From contig NZ_WBWE01000002.1 in assembly GCF_008932435.1 (NCBI RefSeq), forward strand, positions 310,001-374,000: 64,000 nucleotides of DNA, read 5' to 3'. Below, piece by piece: positions 55,821-64,000 of the stretch; positions within the stretch are counted from its first letter, which is position 1, and the number at the start of each line of letters is the position of its first letter. This DNA comes from Brucella pseudintermedia. GTDB lineage: Bacteria > Pseudomonadota > Alphaproteobacteria > Rhizobiales > Rhizobiaceae. A model generated the notes under the pieces. The model was given only the letters and a program-made list of their open reading frames with translations, ran no database searches and had not been told where the DNA came from. The translations under genes were made by a program, and so were the position numbers.

Positions 55821-56108
55821 ATGGCCAGAATAAAAACAATTCTCTTCGCTTGCGGCACAGGTGTGGCGACATCCACGGCGGTGAACGCGACCGTTACCGA
55901 AGAAATGAAAAAGCGCGGGCTTACCTTCAATGCCCAGCAGGCGAAGGCAACGGAAGTCGCTTCACTGGCCGACAACGTGGATTTCATTGTTTCCACCACG
56001 CCTATTTCGGCTTCGGTGACCAAGCCTGTCATCAAGGGATTGCCCTTCCTCACCGGCATCGGCAAGGATCAAGTTCTCGATCAGATCGAGGCTGAACTGC
56101 GCAAGTAA
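55821..56108 (+). CDS. gatB: PTS galactitol-type EIIB, 95 aa
   Basis: A small EIIB with the phosphorylated Cys11 in ILFACGTGVATSTAVNATV, then TVTEEMKKRGLTFNAQQAKA and VDFIVSTTPISASVTKPVIK. The length fits the lactose/cellobiose and galactitol IIB folds. GGAGGAACCC precedes the ATG. It closes the operon; the next gene is convergent. Confidence 0.92.
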   Translation: MARIKTILFACGTGVATSTAVNATVTEEMKKRGLTFNAQQAKATEVASLADNVDFIVSTTPISASVTKPVIKGLPFLTGIGKDQVLDQIEAELRK

Positions 56109-56173
56109 TATCTTGACGGTCTGCGGGTTACAGCAAGGAAGGAGCGGTCATGCCGCTCCTTCTCCGTTTCAGC

Positions 56174-56932
56174 TCAAGAAGAAGCCTGCTCGGGCATCCT
56201 CGGCAAACTCGTCAGAAGCTTCCTCGTATAGCTATGTTGCGGGTCGGAAAGAATATCCCGCGTATCACCCTGTTCCACGATCCGGCCCTTTTCCAGAACG
56301 ATCAGCCGTTCACATAGCAGCGCGACCAGCGCAATGTCGTGCGACACCACCACGAAAGTGGTCCGTTCTGAAAGTGAGCGCATGAGTTCGATGATGCGAG
56401 CACGCGTCGTCAGGTCGAGTGCACTCACCACCTCATCGGCGATGATGAGATCGGGCTTCGAGACGATCGCCCGCGCAATGGCGATGCGCTGGCGCTGACC
56501 GCCGGAAAATTCGTGCGGATAGCGGCGAGCCGCGTCCGCAGGCAGATCGACGGAAGCAAGCGCTTGCGCAACGGCCTGGGCAATATCGGTCTGGATTTTC
56601 AGGGACCGCAGCGGTTCCGCGATAATATCAAAGACGCGCTGACGCGGATCAAGCGATGAATAGGGATCCTGAAACACCGCCTGCACCGAACGGCGGAAGT
56701 CGCGCATGAAACTGCGATTGCGAATGTCCAGCGAATTGCCGCGAAACGAGACATTTCCTGAAGAGGCGCGCTGCAATCCAAGCAGCAATTTCAACATGGT
56801 CGTCTTGCCCGAACCGGACTCACCGACAATGCCGAGATTGCTTCCGGTCTCAAGCTTCAGATCCACCTCATGCAGGACCGTCTTGCCCCCGGGATAGGCG
56901 AATGAAACGCGCGAAAGGTCCATCAACGTCAT
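56174..56932 (-). CDS. peptide-type ABC transporter ATPase (DppF/OppF-like), 252 aa
   Basis: Walker A GESGSGKTTMLK (about residues 36-47), signature FSGGQRQRIAIARAI, Walker B LIIADEVVSALD, and His switch VVVSHDIALV. A typical second ATPase of peptide/nickel/opine importers. It lacks the usual C-terminal oligopeptide extension, being about 70 residues shorter than DppF. It overlaps the preceding ATPase gene by four bases and is the last gene of the operon. Confidence 0.9.
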   Translation of the reverse strand: MTLMDLSRVSFAYPGGKTVLHEVDLKLETGSNLGIVGESGSGKTTMLKLLLGLQRASSGNVSFRGNSLDIRNRSFMRDFRRSVQAVFQDPYSSLDPRQRVFDIIAEPLRSLKIQTDIAQAVAQALASVDLPADAARRYPHEFSGGQRQRIAIARAIVSKPDLIIADEVVSALDLTTRARIIELMRSLSERTTFVVVSHDIALVALLCERLIVLEKGRIVEQGDTRDILSDPQHSYTRKLLTSLPRMPEQASS

Positions 56933-57738
56933 CGCGCAACCTCCAGCGCAGCATCGAACGCCCGCGCCGCAGCCACGAGCCCCTGCGTGTAGGGTTGCTG
57001 CGGGTCGGTGAAGAGCCTTGCGACCGGCCCTTCTTCTATAAGTTGGCCGTGCCGCAGAACCAGCGCGCGTTGGGTGACTGTAGCGACCACCGGCAAATCG
57101 TGGCTGATGAACAGAAGCCCCATGCCTTCGTCGCGCACCAGTTGCTCCAGCAGTTTCAAAATTTCGGCCTGCGTGGTGACATCGAGCGCGGTTGTCGGCT
57201 CATCCGCAATCAGAAGCCGGGGGCGGCAGGCGAGAGCCATGGCGATGGCCGCACGCTGGCGCTGCCCGCCCGATATTTCATGCGGCCAGGATCGGGCTAT
57301 CCGTTCCGGGTCTGGCAGCGATACGCGCTCCAGAAGCGCATGGACTTGAGCATTCACTTCACTCGTTCCCAGCCTGCGGCCATCTCTTGCGGCGCGCCGG
57401 TGGACGACCAGACCAACCTGCTTGCCGATCCGCATCAGCGGGTCGAGCGCCGTCATCGGCTCCTGAAACACCGTTGCCACGCTCTGGCCGCGCAACGGCA
57501 CCAGATCGCGGTCGCGCGCGCCGATGACCTGATGGCCATCAAGCATGACCGATCCGCTTGCGCGCATCCCATCCGGCAGCAGTCCCATGATCGCAAGCGC
57601 CGTCAACGACTTACCTGAACCGGACTCGCCGATCAGTCCGACCCGTTCCCCCTGCCCGACCGACAGCGAAACGTCCGAGACCAGCGGCTTGCCGCCGGTT
57701 TCGATATGAAGGTTCTCTACTTGCAGCAAAGCGCTCAA
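56929..57738 (-). CDS. peptide-type ABC transporter ATPase (DppD/OppD-like), 269 aa
   Basis: Walker [15 protein letters not shown], signature [17 protein letters not shown], Walker [17 protein letters not shown] and switch [10 protein letters not shown]. It pairs with the next ATPase to drive import. It starts four bases inside the permease stop. The C-terminal extension common in OppD is reduced, as in its partner, suggesting a matched compact pair. Confidence 0.9.
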   Translation of the reverse strand: MSALLQVENLHIETGGKPLVSDVSLSVGQGERVGLIGESGSGKSLTALAIMGLLPDGMRASGSVMLDGHQVIGARDRDLVPLRGQSVATVFQEPMTALDPLMRIGKQVGLVVHRRAARDGRRLGTSEVNAQVHALLERVSLPDPERIARSWPHEISGGQRQRAAIAMALACRPRLLIADEPTTALDVTTQAEILKLLEQLVRDEGMGLLFISHDLPVVATVTQRALVLRHGQLIEEGPVARLFTDPQQPYTQGLVAAARAFDAALEVAR

Positions 57739-58595
57739 CGTCGCCTCCTTCGCGTCGGGTCAGCCACGTCCCTCAGGCCGTCTGCGAACAGATTGAGCCC
57801 GATCACCAGCGACACGAGCGCCAGACCGGGCGCTATGGCGCCAAAGGGCGCCGTATAAACCGACGCCTGCGCTTCCTGAAGAAGCCGCCCCCAGGATGCG
57901 TTGGGCGGCGGTGCGCCGAGACCGAGATAGGAAAGCGATGCTTCGGCAATGACCGCGAGCCCGAACTGGAGCGCGAAATTCACGATCAATGTCGGCCAGA
58001 TATTCGGCAGCACATGGATGCGAACCAATCCGAGCCACGACGTGCCGGAAATGCGCGAGGCCGTGATGTAATCCATCGCCAGAACCCGCTTGGCAAGAAT
58101 GCGGGTCAGGCGCGCCACAATGGCCGAACCGGCAATACCGATGGCCACTATCGCTGTCGTGAGGCTGGCGCCATCGCTGGAAGCGACAATCAGCATTGCC
58201 AGCAGCAGCGTGGGGAAGGCTATCAGGATATCGAGCGTTGCAGCCAGAACGTCATCGAGTGTCTGTGTGGCAAACGCGGCAAGGACACCCAGCGTCACGC
58301 CAATCACCGCGCTGATCGCGACCGCCCCGCAGCCGACGACAAGCGCAATGCGCGAACCGACCATGATCTGGGTCATCAGATCGCGTCCCAGACGATCCGT
58401 ACCGGCCCAATGCAGCCATGAAGGCGCTTCCAGCCGCCCGCCCACCATTTCGCCGACACCGTAAGGCGTCCATACCAGGGTGAGAAGCGCGACAACCAGG
58501 TGCACTCCGAGCAGCAGCCCTCCCGCGACCAGCGGCCATGGCAGACGCCAGGCTGGCTTGGGCTTTGAAATTCCCATTTCCACAGGCTCCGTCAT
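57735..58595 (-). CDS. peptide-type ABC transporter permease (DppC-like), 286 aa
   Basis: Six predicted membrane spans, the N-terminal DppC-type segment (RLPWPLVAGGLLLGVHLVVA), WLHWAGTDRLGRDLMTQIMV, and the EAA loop EASLSYLGLGAPPPNASWGRL typical of the family. It forms the inner-membrane channel with the DppB-like partner. It overlaps both neighbours by four bases. Confidence 0.92.
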   Translation of the reverse strand: MTEPVEMGISKPKPAWRLPWPLVAGGLLLGVHLVVALLTLVWTPYGVGEMVGGRLEAPSWLHWAGTDRLGRDLMTQIMVGSRIALVVGCGAVAISAVIGVTLGVLAAFATQTLDDVLAATLDILIAFPTLLLAMLIVASSDGASLTTAIVAIGIAGSAIVARLTRILAKRVLAMDYITASRISGTSWLGLVRIHVLPNIWPTLIVNFALQFGLAVIAEASLSYLGLGAPPPNASWGRLLQEAQASVYTAPFGAIAPGLALVSLVIGLNLFADGLRDVADPTRRRRR

Positions 58596-59614
58596 GCTCG
58601 GTCTCCGGCAGATCGCTGGCGCAGACGTGGGTCAATCAGGCGTTGCAGCAAGTCCGCGGCAAAGCCCACCAGCAGCACCAGAAGCGTCGAAACAAACAGG
58701 ACACCCTGAACGTTGGGATAGTCGCGCTGCTCGATGCCGAGCAGGAGCATCGAACCGAGGCCAGGGAGCGAGAATACGCGCTCGACCACAACCGCACCCA
58801 GCAATGTCGATGCAAGCTCGATTCCTAGAATGGAGATCACGGGCACCGCGCCGTTGCGGATGCCGTGACGGACAAGCGCCTGCGAGAATGTCGCGCCAAG
58901 CGCACGCGCGGTGCGAAGATAATCACTGCCAAGCACATCCTGCGTTGCGGAACGAACATAACGGATCAACGATGCCGACATGACGATGGCAATGGTCGCG
59001 ACCGGCAATACAAGCGACTGGAACGCGGCAGGCGCTGTCTGCCATCCGCGCGATGGAAAGCCGCCGGAGGGAAACAGCCGCAACTTAACGGCAAAAACCC
59101 AGACCAGCAGAATGCCGATCCAGAAAACCGGCACGGCGATGCCCAACTGGGAAACGACAGATATGAGCGATCCATACCAGCGGTTCTGGCGCACGACCGA
59201 CAGAATGCCGAGTGGCACCGCGATGATGATAGCAACGAGAAATGCCATCAGCGTCAGCGGCACGGTCACGATCAGCCGCTTGCCGATTTCGCCCAGAACC
59301 GGCGCTCCGCTCACAAAGGAATTGCCGAGATCGAAGCGCAAAAGGCTGCCGATAAAGCGCAGGAATTGTTCATAGAGCGGCAGGTCCGACCCGACCTGCT
59401 TGCGCGCGGCTTCGATCTGCGCTGCATCCGCGCCGACAGAAACAAGCGCGTTGGCGGGATCGCCCGGCAACAGGCGTAGCAGCAGAAACAGCACGATCGA
59501 TGCGATGAGAACCGACAGGACCAGTATGGCCGAGCGGCGTATGATATAGGCGAGAATAGCGTTTACCTCTCCGATGTGAGGGGCAGCGCTCAGACCCTCA
59601 TGCAAATACGACAA
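58592..59614 (-). CDS. peptide-type ABC transporter permease (DppB-like), up to 340 aa
   Basis: A DppB-type permease: YIIRRSAILVLSVLIASIVL at the usual N-terminus, RLLPGDPANALVSVGAD, AVPVFWIGILLVWVFAVKL, and the EAA loop RTARALGATFSQALVRHGIR. The start is uncertain. The frame can begin with TTG at 59614, which lacks a ribosome binding site; the family's usual N-terminus corresponds to an ATT at 59557, preceded by GGAGAGG at good spacing. Either ATT initiation or an N-terminal extension is implied. Confidence 0.9.
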   Translation of the reverse strand: MSYLHEGLSAAPHIGEVNAILAYIIRRSAILVLSVLIASIVLFLLLRLLPGDPANALVSVGADAAQIEAARKQVGSDLPLYEQFLRFIGSLLRFDLGNSFVSGAPVLGEIGKRLIVTVPLTLMAFLVAIIIAVPLGILSVVRQNRWYGSLISVVSQLGIAVPVFWIGILLVWVFAVKLRLFPSGGFPSRGWQTAPAAFQSLVLPVATIAIVMSASLIRYVRSATQDVLGSDYLRTARALGATFSQALVRHGIRNGAVPVISILGIELASTLLGAVVVERVFSLPGLGSMLLLGIEQRDYPNVQGVLFVSTLLVLLVGFAADLLQRLIDPRLRQRSAGDRA

Positions 59615-59682
59615 CGCCGCCGGAAACTAATTCAGGCGGCGCGCGCTGTCGAGTTCATGTTCCCGATATCGACAGGCGGTTA

Positions 59683-61206
59683 TTACTCCGCCTTCACGAT
59701 GTCATAGGCGAAGAATTGCGAATTCAGGCCGTTGACCGGGTAACCGCTGACCGATTTCCTTGAAACGACAATCTGCGGATAGAGATAGAACCAGTTGCTG
59801 GCTGCATCCTCGGCGATGATCTTGTTGGCCTCGGTCAGTTTCGCCGTCTGTTCGTCCGTGGTCGCGCTCGCTTCCGCTTCCTTGATGAGATCGACAACCT
59901 TCGGATTGTTATAGCCCCAGTAGAAATCAGGATTGCCGTAGAACACGATGTCGCGATGGTTCACATGTTCCTGCAAGGTTGCCTGGAAATCATGCGCCTT
60001 GTAGACCTTCGTGTACCACTCATTGGCGGTAATGACGTTGATCTTGACCGTCACGCCGATCTTGGCCAGTTCGCTCTGGATGAACTGCGCGGCAATCGGG
60101 TGCGGATCGTAGTTCGGTGTGTCGATGGTGAAGGTGAAGCCATCCGGATAACCGGCTTCCTTCAACAGCTCCTTGGCGCTTTCCGGATCATAGGCGTCGA
60201 CCTTTGTAAGATCGACATACCACGGATCGGTCGGCGGCACGAAGGAACCGATCAGCGTGCCGTAATCGCCCCAGACGGCCTTCAAGAGCTTCTGATCGTC
60301 GATGGCACGGGCAAGCGCCTTGCGCACTTTCACATTGTCGAAGGGTGCAACGCGGTCATTATAGGCCAAAAGCAGCTTGGTGGTGGACTGTCCTTCGCTG
60401 ACCGTGAAATCTGGATTATCCTTGAACTGGGCCAGCGAATCCGGGCTTTGAACCGACGTGATAATATCGACGGAACCGGTCAGCAGCGCATTGTTGAGCG
60501 CGCTGGCGTCGGTGAAATACTGGAACACCACCTCGCCGTTCTTCGGCTTGGCGCCCCAATATTTATCGAAACGCTTCATCGACAGCGATGAAGCGCGACG
60601 CCAGTCTTCCAGCTCGTAAGGTCCGGTTCCGTCTTCCTTCGACTGCAAGTCCTTTGCTTCGTCGTTCACCACCCATACATAGCTCAGATTATACGGCAGC
60701 GAGATGGAACGCGACGACAGCTTGACGACAACCGTCTCGTCGTCAGGGGTCTCGATAGCCGAGATGGATTTGAGGCTGCTTTTGCGCGAGCTTTTCGATT
60801 CCGGCGCGGCAACGCGCTCGATGGAGAACTTCACATCCCTGGAAGTCAGCGGCGCGCCCGAGTGAAAAGTCACGCCCGGTTGCAGCTTGAACGTATAGGT
60901 AAGCCCGTCGTCGCTGACTTTATAATCCTTCGACAGGACCGGCTCGACCTTTCCGTCATCGGCCAGCCGGAAAAGTGCTTCATAGACGTTGCCGTTGAAG
61001 GCTTCGTTGATGCCCTGCCCCGCGCCTGCGGTATTATCGAGATTCTGCGGCTCATAGAGCGAGCCAATATTGATTGTCGCGTCGGGATCGCTTTCCTGCG
61101 CCAGCGCCGGGCTGAACGATCCGGTACCAAGCACCACGGCCAATGCCGCGCCCAGCCCCCAGGTAGCCAATCCGGGTTTGCGATTATGAATGTTGAAGCC
61201 GGCCAT
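59683..61206 (-). CDS. peptide-type ABC transporter substrate-binding protein (SBP_bac_5), 507 aa
   Basis: A signal peptide (about residues 1-36, LGAALAVVLGTGSFSPALA) sends it to the periplasm. Family 5 landmarks are YKVSDDGLTYTFKLQPGVTF, GAPLTSRDVKFSIERV, RKALARAIDDQKLLKAVWGD and DPESAKELLKEAGYPDGFTF. It captures a peptide, nickel chelate or glycoside for the ABC importer downstream. The start has GGAGAATAAT before the ATG. Its promoter region holds two palindromes. Confidence 0.93.
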   Translation of the reverse strand: MAGFNIHNRKPGLATWGLGAALAVVLGTGSFSPALAQESDPDATINIGSLYEPQNLDNTAGAGQGINEAFNGNVYEALFRLADDGKVEPVLSKDYKVSDDGLTYTFKLQPGVTFHSGAPLTSRDVKFSIERVAAPESKSSRKSSLKSISAIETPDDETVVVKLSSRSISLPYNLSYVWVVNDEAKDLQSKEDGTGPYELEDWRRASSLSMKRFDKYWGAKPKNGEVVFQYFTDASALNNALLTGSVDIITSVQSPDSLAQFKDNPDFTVSEGQSTTKLLLAYNDRVAPFDNVKVRKALARAIDDQKLLKAVWGDYGTLIGSFVPPTDPWYVDLTKVDAYDPESAKELLKEAGYPDGFTFTIDTPNYDPHPIAAQFIQSELAKIGVTVKINVITANEWYTKVYKAHDFQATLQEHVNHRDIVFYGNPDFYWGYNNPKVVDLIKEAEASATTDEQTAKLTEANKIIAEDAASNWFYLYPQIVVSRKSVSGYPVNGLNSQFFAYDIVKAE

Positions 61207-61273
61207 ATTATTCTCCTGCGTGGAAAGTGCCTTGTCAGGCTCTCCGTCAGCAACGCTTATACCGCGACGACGA

Positions 61274-61315
61274 GCGTACCGGTACGCGGCGGCGGCGCGA
61301 GATGATGAGAATCAT
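61274..61315. promoter_or_regulatory. two palindromes in the binding-protein/M24 divergent region
   Basis: GCGTACCGGTACGC (61274-61287) is a perfect 14-bp palindrome. ATGAT-GAGA-ATCAT (61302-61315) is a five-pair inverted repeat resembling a Fur-type half-site arrangement. Both lie in the 218-base gap between divergent genes and may be operators. The regulator is unknown. Confidence 0.4.
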
Positions 61316-61424
61316 TAGAAATTTATTCCATAAAGAGTCAATCTATTGGACAAACCATCCGGACGCCCACGCAGACTGTCCGATATAAAGCGCCCCGCAA
61401 GGGATTAACCTCAAGAGATCAACC

Positions 61425-62651
61425 ATGACCTATATGGATCGGCACCGTGTTCAGGAACTGCTTACCGCGGAAGGACTGGACGCACTGGTGCTTTTTCAGC
61501 CTGAAAACTTTCGCTATGTCACGGGGGTCGCCGCAGGCGTGGCGACAATGTGGGGGCGCGCCGGATCAGCCATAGCGCTTGTTCCGGCGGATGCATCAGC
61601 GCAACTTGGCGCGATCGTCAGCGATCAGGCGCTGGCAGCGGCTGGCGCCACGACTGATGACATCGACTTTCGCTCGCACAGAATCTGGATCGACGCCGTT
61701 ACGGTTCATGGCGCGCGCACGATCGAGGACATTAATGCAGCCTATCGCGCCAGCGGCAATATCGGCCCGCGCCCGGAAACCTTCGACCAGCCAGCAGCCT
61801 TTCAACTGCTTGCAGACATGATCGCCGAACGGAGCCTCGCCCGGGCGAGCATAGGGATCGACCTCGAATTTGTACCGGCCGCCGATTTTGAACGCCTGAA
61901 AGCAGCCGTGCCGTCAGTTCGTTGGCGCGATGCTTCCGGCATCGTCAAGCAGTTGCGCTTGATAAAGAGCGCCCGCGAGATCGAGTTTCTGCGCGATGCC
62001 GCCCATTATGCGGAAAGCGGTTTGCAGGAGATGGCAGCGAAAGCGCGTTCCGGTGCCACGGCGACAGAACTTTCCGATGCCTGGCTCGCCGGAGCAACCA
62101 GTGCCGCCGAGGCGAAGGGCCAAGGCCTGTCCGGCCACTGGGCCTATATTTCGGTCGGGCCGAACCTCCAGAACCCCGCGGCACGACTTGCGGAAGGCGG
62201 TCTCGTCAAGGCCGATGTCGGTACACTGGTGAACGGTTATTCTTCAGACGGCGCGCGCACCTATGTCCACGGCGAGCCTGCGCCCCTAGCCAGGCAGATT
62301 TACGACGCGCTTTTCGAAACGTTCCATGCCGGTATCGCCTTGCTGAAACCCGGCAATACATTCGGACAGGTCCATGAAACAATGCTCAGCACCATGCGGC
62401 GGCATGGTTTTAGTGAATATTATCGCGGGCATTTCGGGCACTCGGTCGGCTCCGCGCTCGGGATCGAGGAATGGCCTTTCATCTCGCGCGGCAACAATAT
62501 GGTCTTTGAACCGAACATGGTGCTGGCGGTGGAAGCCCCGTTTTATGCAAACGGCATTGGGGCTCTGATGATCGAGGAACAATTCCTCATCACCGCAGAC
62601 GGGGCGGAAACGATGAACGCTCTTTCCCGCGAGCTTGTCTCGATAGGCTGA
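61425..62651 (+). CDS. M24-family Xaa-Pro-type metallopeptidase, 408 aa
   Basis: An N-terminal creatinase-like domain (residues 1-160) and a C-terminal pita-bread catalytic domain with metal ligands Asp in LVKADVGT, Asp in SSDGARTYVHG, His in RGHFGHSVGSALG, Glu in LAVEAPFYA and Glu in MIEEQFLI. It cleaves aminoacyl-proline or a related amide bond in the cytoplasm. It is divergent from the peptide ABC operon, so imported peptides or imino compounds are the likely substrates. Members of this group are not always proline-specific. Confidence 0.92.
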   Translation: MTYMDRHRVQELLTAEGLDALVLFQPENFRYVTGVAAGVATMWGRAGSAIALVPADASAQLGAIVSDQALAAAGATTDDIDFRSHRIWIDAVTVHGARTIEDINAAYRASGNIGPRPETFDQPAAFQLLADMIAERSLARASIGIDLEFVPAADFERLKAAVPSVRWRDASGIVKQLRLIKSAREIEFLRDAAHYAESGLQEMAAKARSGATATELSDAWLAGATSAAEAKGQGLSGHWAYISVGPNLQNPAARLAEGGLVKADVGTLVNGYSSDGARTYVHGEPAPLARQIYDALFETFHAGIALLKPGNTFGQVHETMLSTMRRHGFSEYYRGHFGHSVGSALGIEEWPFISRGNNMVFEPNMVLAVEAPFYANGIGALMIEEQFLITADGAETMNALSRELVSIG

Positions 62652-62815
62652 CCAAACAGGCCTCGAGCCAGCTTTGGGCGCTTATTCCGCGGAAAGCGAG
62701 GCCGTGGAAAAAGATCGTCGTTCCGCTGACAACCGCCACAAGAAAAATAGGCTCCAAGCCAAACCCGGCGCGATGCGAAATAGAATGCGCCGGGTTGAAG
62801 CCGTGCACGGCACGG

Positions 62816-63829
62816 TCAGCGAATGCGCCGCAACAACCTTTCGCGATAGGTGTCGACAATCACCGCGAGGATAATCACCGTGCCGATAATGATCGGTTTG
62901 TAATTGTCACCGATGCCGAGCAATTGCAGGCCGGTCGCTAAAACCTGCAGGATGCAGGCACCCGCCAGCGTACCTACGATTGATCCCTTGCCGCCGAAAA
63001 GACTTGTTCCGCCGATGATGACGGCTGCGATCGCGTTGAGTTCATAGCCGACGCCCGCAATCGGGCTACCGATATTCAGGCGCAGGAGATAGACAATCGC
63101 GGCAATACCGGCAGTGACGCCGGAAATGACAAACGCAGCGATCTTGTATGCATCGGGATTATGTCCGGAAAGGCGCACCGCCTCATCATTGGCACCGACC
63201 GCATAGATCATGCGGCCGAAGACTGTAAAGCGGAGGACGAACCAGCCGACGGCGATCACAGCCACCGCGATCAGGAAGATCGAGGGCAGGAAGCCCCCGA
63301 CTATCAGATTGCCGAAGTCGACAAACCCCTGTGGAAGCCCGGTGATGGTGGAATTGTTCGAGACCACGCGTGCCGCACCGGCGGCGATATTAAGCATGCC
63401 GAGCGTGACAATAAACGATGGGATTTTCCAGTAGGTTGACACCTTGCCGTTGATGAACCCGCAAAGCCCGCCAACGGCAATACAAGCCAGAACGGCAAGC
63501 GGGATCGACAAGGCGGGTTCCAGACCGGAAGTCATGATAAGTGCGCCCACGACCGTGCATAAGGCAAGCACCGAGCCAACGGAAAGGTCTATGCCGCCGG
63601 TCAGAATAACGAAGGTCATACCCGCGGCAAGAACCGTGTTGATCGCGATCTGAACGAAAATCTTGAGCGCGTTGCCCGACGTCGCGAAATAGGGCGCGGT
63701 GAAGGAAAATACGAGCGTTATCAGGATCAACGCTAGAAACACACCGGCATCACGCAACAGGAAGCGCTTCAACTTCTGGCGATCGACAGCATCGGATTGT
63801 TGGACAGATGGAGAAGTCGGTTCCGTCAT
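62816..63829 (-). CDS. rbsC: ribose-type ABC sugar transporter permease, 337 aa
   Basis: BPD_transp_2 permease with the family landmarks AAGMTFVILTGGIDLSVGSV, GKVSTYWKIPSFIVTLGMLN, and the C-terminal AIAAVIIGGTSLFGGKGSIV. About eight or nine membrane spans. The start was taken at the ATG that overlaps the ATPase stop (ATGA) rather than upstream codons. Substrate in this family ranges over ribose, xylose, polyols and autoinducer-2; it cannot be read here. Confidence 0.9.
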   Translation of the reverse strand: MTEPTSPSVQQSDAVDRQKLKRFLLRDAGVFLALILITLVFSFTAPYFATSGNALKIFVQIAINTVLAAGMTFVILTGGIDLSVGSVLALCTVVGALIMTSGLEPALSIPLAVLACIAVGGLCGFINGKVSTYWKIPSFIVTLGMLNIAAGAARVVSNNSTITGLPQGFVDFGNLIVGGFLPSIFLIAVAVIAVGWFVLRFTVFGRMIYAVGANDEAVRLSGHNPDAYKIAAFVISGVTAGIAAIVYLLRLNIGSPIAGVGYELNAIAAVIIGGTSLFGGKGSIVGTLAGACILQVLATGLQLLGIGDNYKPIIIGTVIILAVIVDTYRERLLRRIR

Positions 63830-64000
63830 GCGTGAACATGCTCCTGATAAGCGAGCGAAAGAATACGTTCCTGGTCGAATTGCAACCGGTCCAGTTCTCC
63901 CACCAGTTTGCCGTTGGAGAAGACGATAATGCGGTGACACATGCCGATCAGCTCAGGCAGGTCCGAGGAAATCATGATGATTGCCTTTTGGTTGGCGGCG
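63826..64000 (-). CDS. rbsA: sugar ABC transporter ATPase, C-terminal end (partial)
   Basis: The last 57 codons read KAIIMISSDLPELIGMCHRI, VFSNGKLVGELDRLQFDQ and a short helix to the stop. The ISSDLPEL-GM-HRI-V pattern is the second ATPase domain of RbsA/MglA-type proteins. It is coupled to the permease by ATGA. The rest of the gene lies beyond the window. Confidence 0.85.
   Translation of the reverse strand, partial: AANQKAIIMISSDLPELIGMCHRIIVFSNGKLVGELDRLQFDQERILSLAYQEHVHA

Noticed and set aside
1-64000. CRISPR array
   Set aside because: No run of regularly spaced direct repeats was seen in any intergenic region.

Overview
The window reads as a chromosome segment of an alphaproteobacterium of the order Rhizobiales, most likely Brucellaceae (Ochrobactrum or Brucella anthropi type). 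The grounds are the GTA/HK97-like prophage, the many tiny rhizobial-type proteins, a DXR-like (DRL/DXR-II family) oxidoreductase of the kind known from Brucella, and the GC-rich core genes. The species call is an inference made without any database search.

Positions 1-35003 are the right-hand part of an HK97-type siphovirus prophage. Its right end is an attR made of the 3' half of a tRNA-Thr(CGT) gene (34957-35003); the left end and the intact tRNA lie outside the window. From the tyrosine integrase (34795) all phage genes run leftwards: an AlpA-like regulator, a Prim-Pol/DUF3987 replication protein, a possible late regulator, HNH, TerS, TerL, portal, protease, capsid, connectors, tail tube, a tail chaperone pair joined by a probable -1 frameshift, the tape measure and a Dit-like protein. 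Where the rest of the tail genes would be expected there is instead a cargo block (about 2.4-12.6 kb). It holds a Gabija-type defence pair (GajA 9969-11537, GajB 11522-12565), a cold-shock protein, and a set of tiny genes. Four of these tiny genes share a structured leader RNA in which the ribosome binding site and AUG can fold into a hairpin. A divergent HTH gene with repeat elements, and a leftward operon with an orphan IS110-type Tnp_20 domain protein, lie at 1-2686.

Positions 35 to 38.9 kb are a decayed second phage or island remnant (DUF3310, a DUF7768-like protein, the C-terminus of a metallophosphoesterase-like gene) cut by an IS3/IS407-type insertion sequence (37424-38704). After the tail-specific protease gene (prc) comes ordinary chromosome.

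Positions 41.9 to 56.1 kb form what looks like one catabolic regulon. It comprises a glucitol-type PTS (gutM-srlA-srlE-srlB) with its own HPr-EI fusion, a SorC-type regulator, a leftward operon of a DXR-like oxidoreductase plus acoA-acoB-acoC, and a galactitol-type PTS (gatC, IIA, IIB). Three promoters (gutM, the DXR-like gene, gatC) carry the same 10-bp element ACAAATGTTC. The suggested logic is PTS uptake and phosphorylation of a methyl-branched polyol such as 2-C-methyl-D-erythritol, conversion to 1-deoxy-D-xylulose 5-phosphate by the DXR-like enzyme running in reverse, and TPP/lipoate-dependent cleavage of this acyloin by AcoABC to acetyl-CoA and glyceraldehyde 3-phosphate. This pathway is a hypothesis from gene content.

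Positions 56.1 to 64 kb hold a peptide-type ABC transporter (two ATPases, two permeases, binding protein), a divergent M24 peptidase, and the start of a ribose-type ABC sugar transporter that runs off the window.
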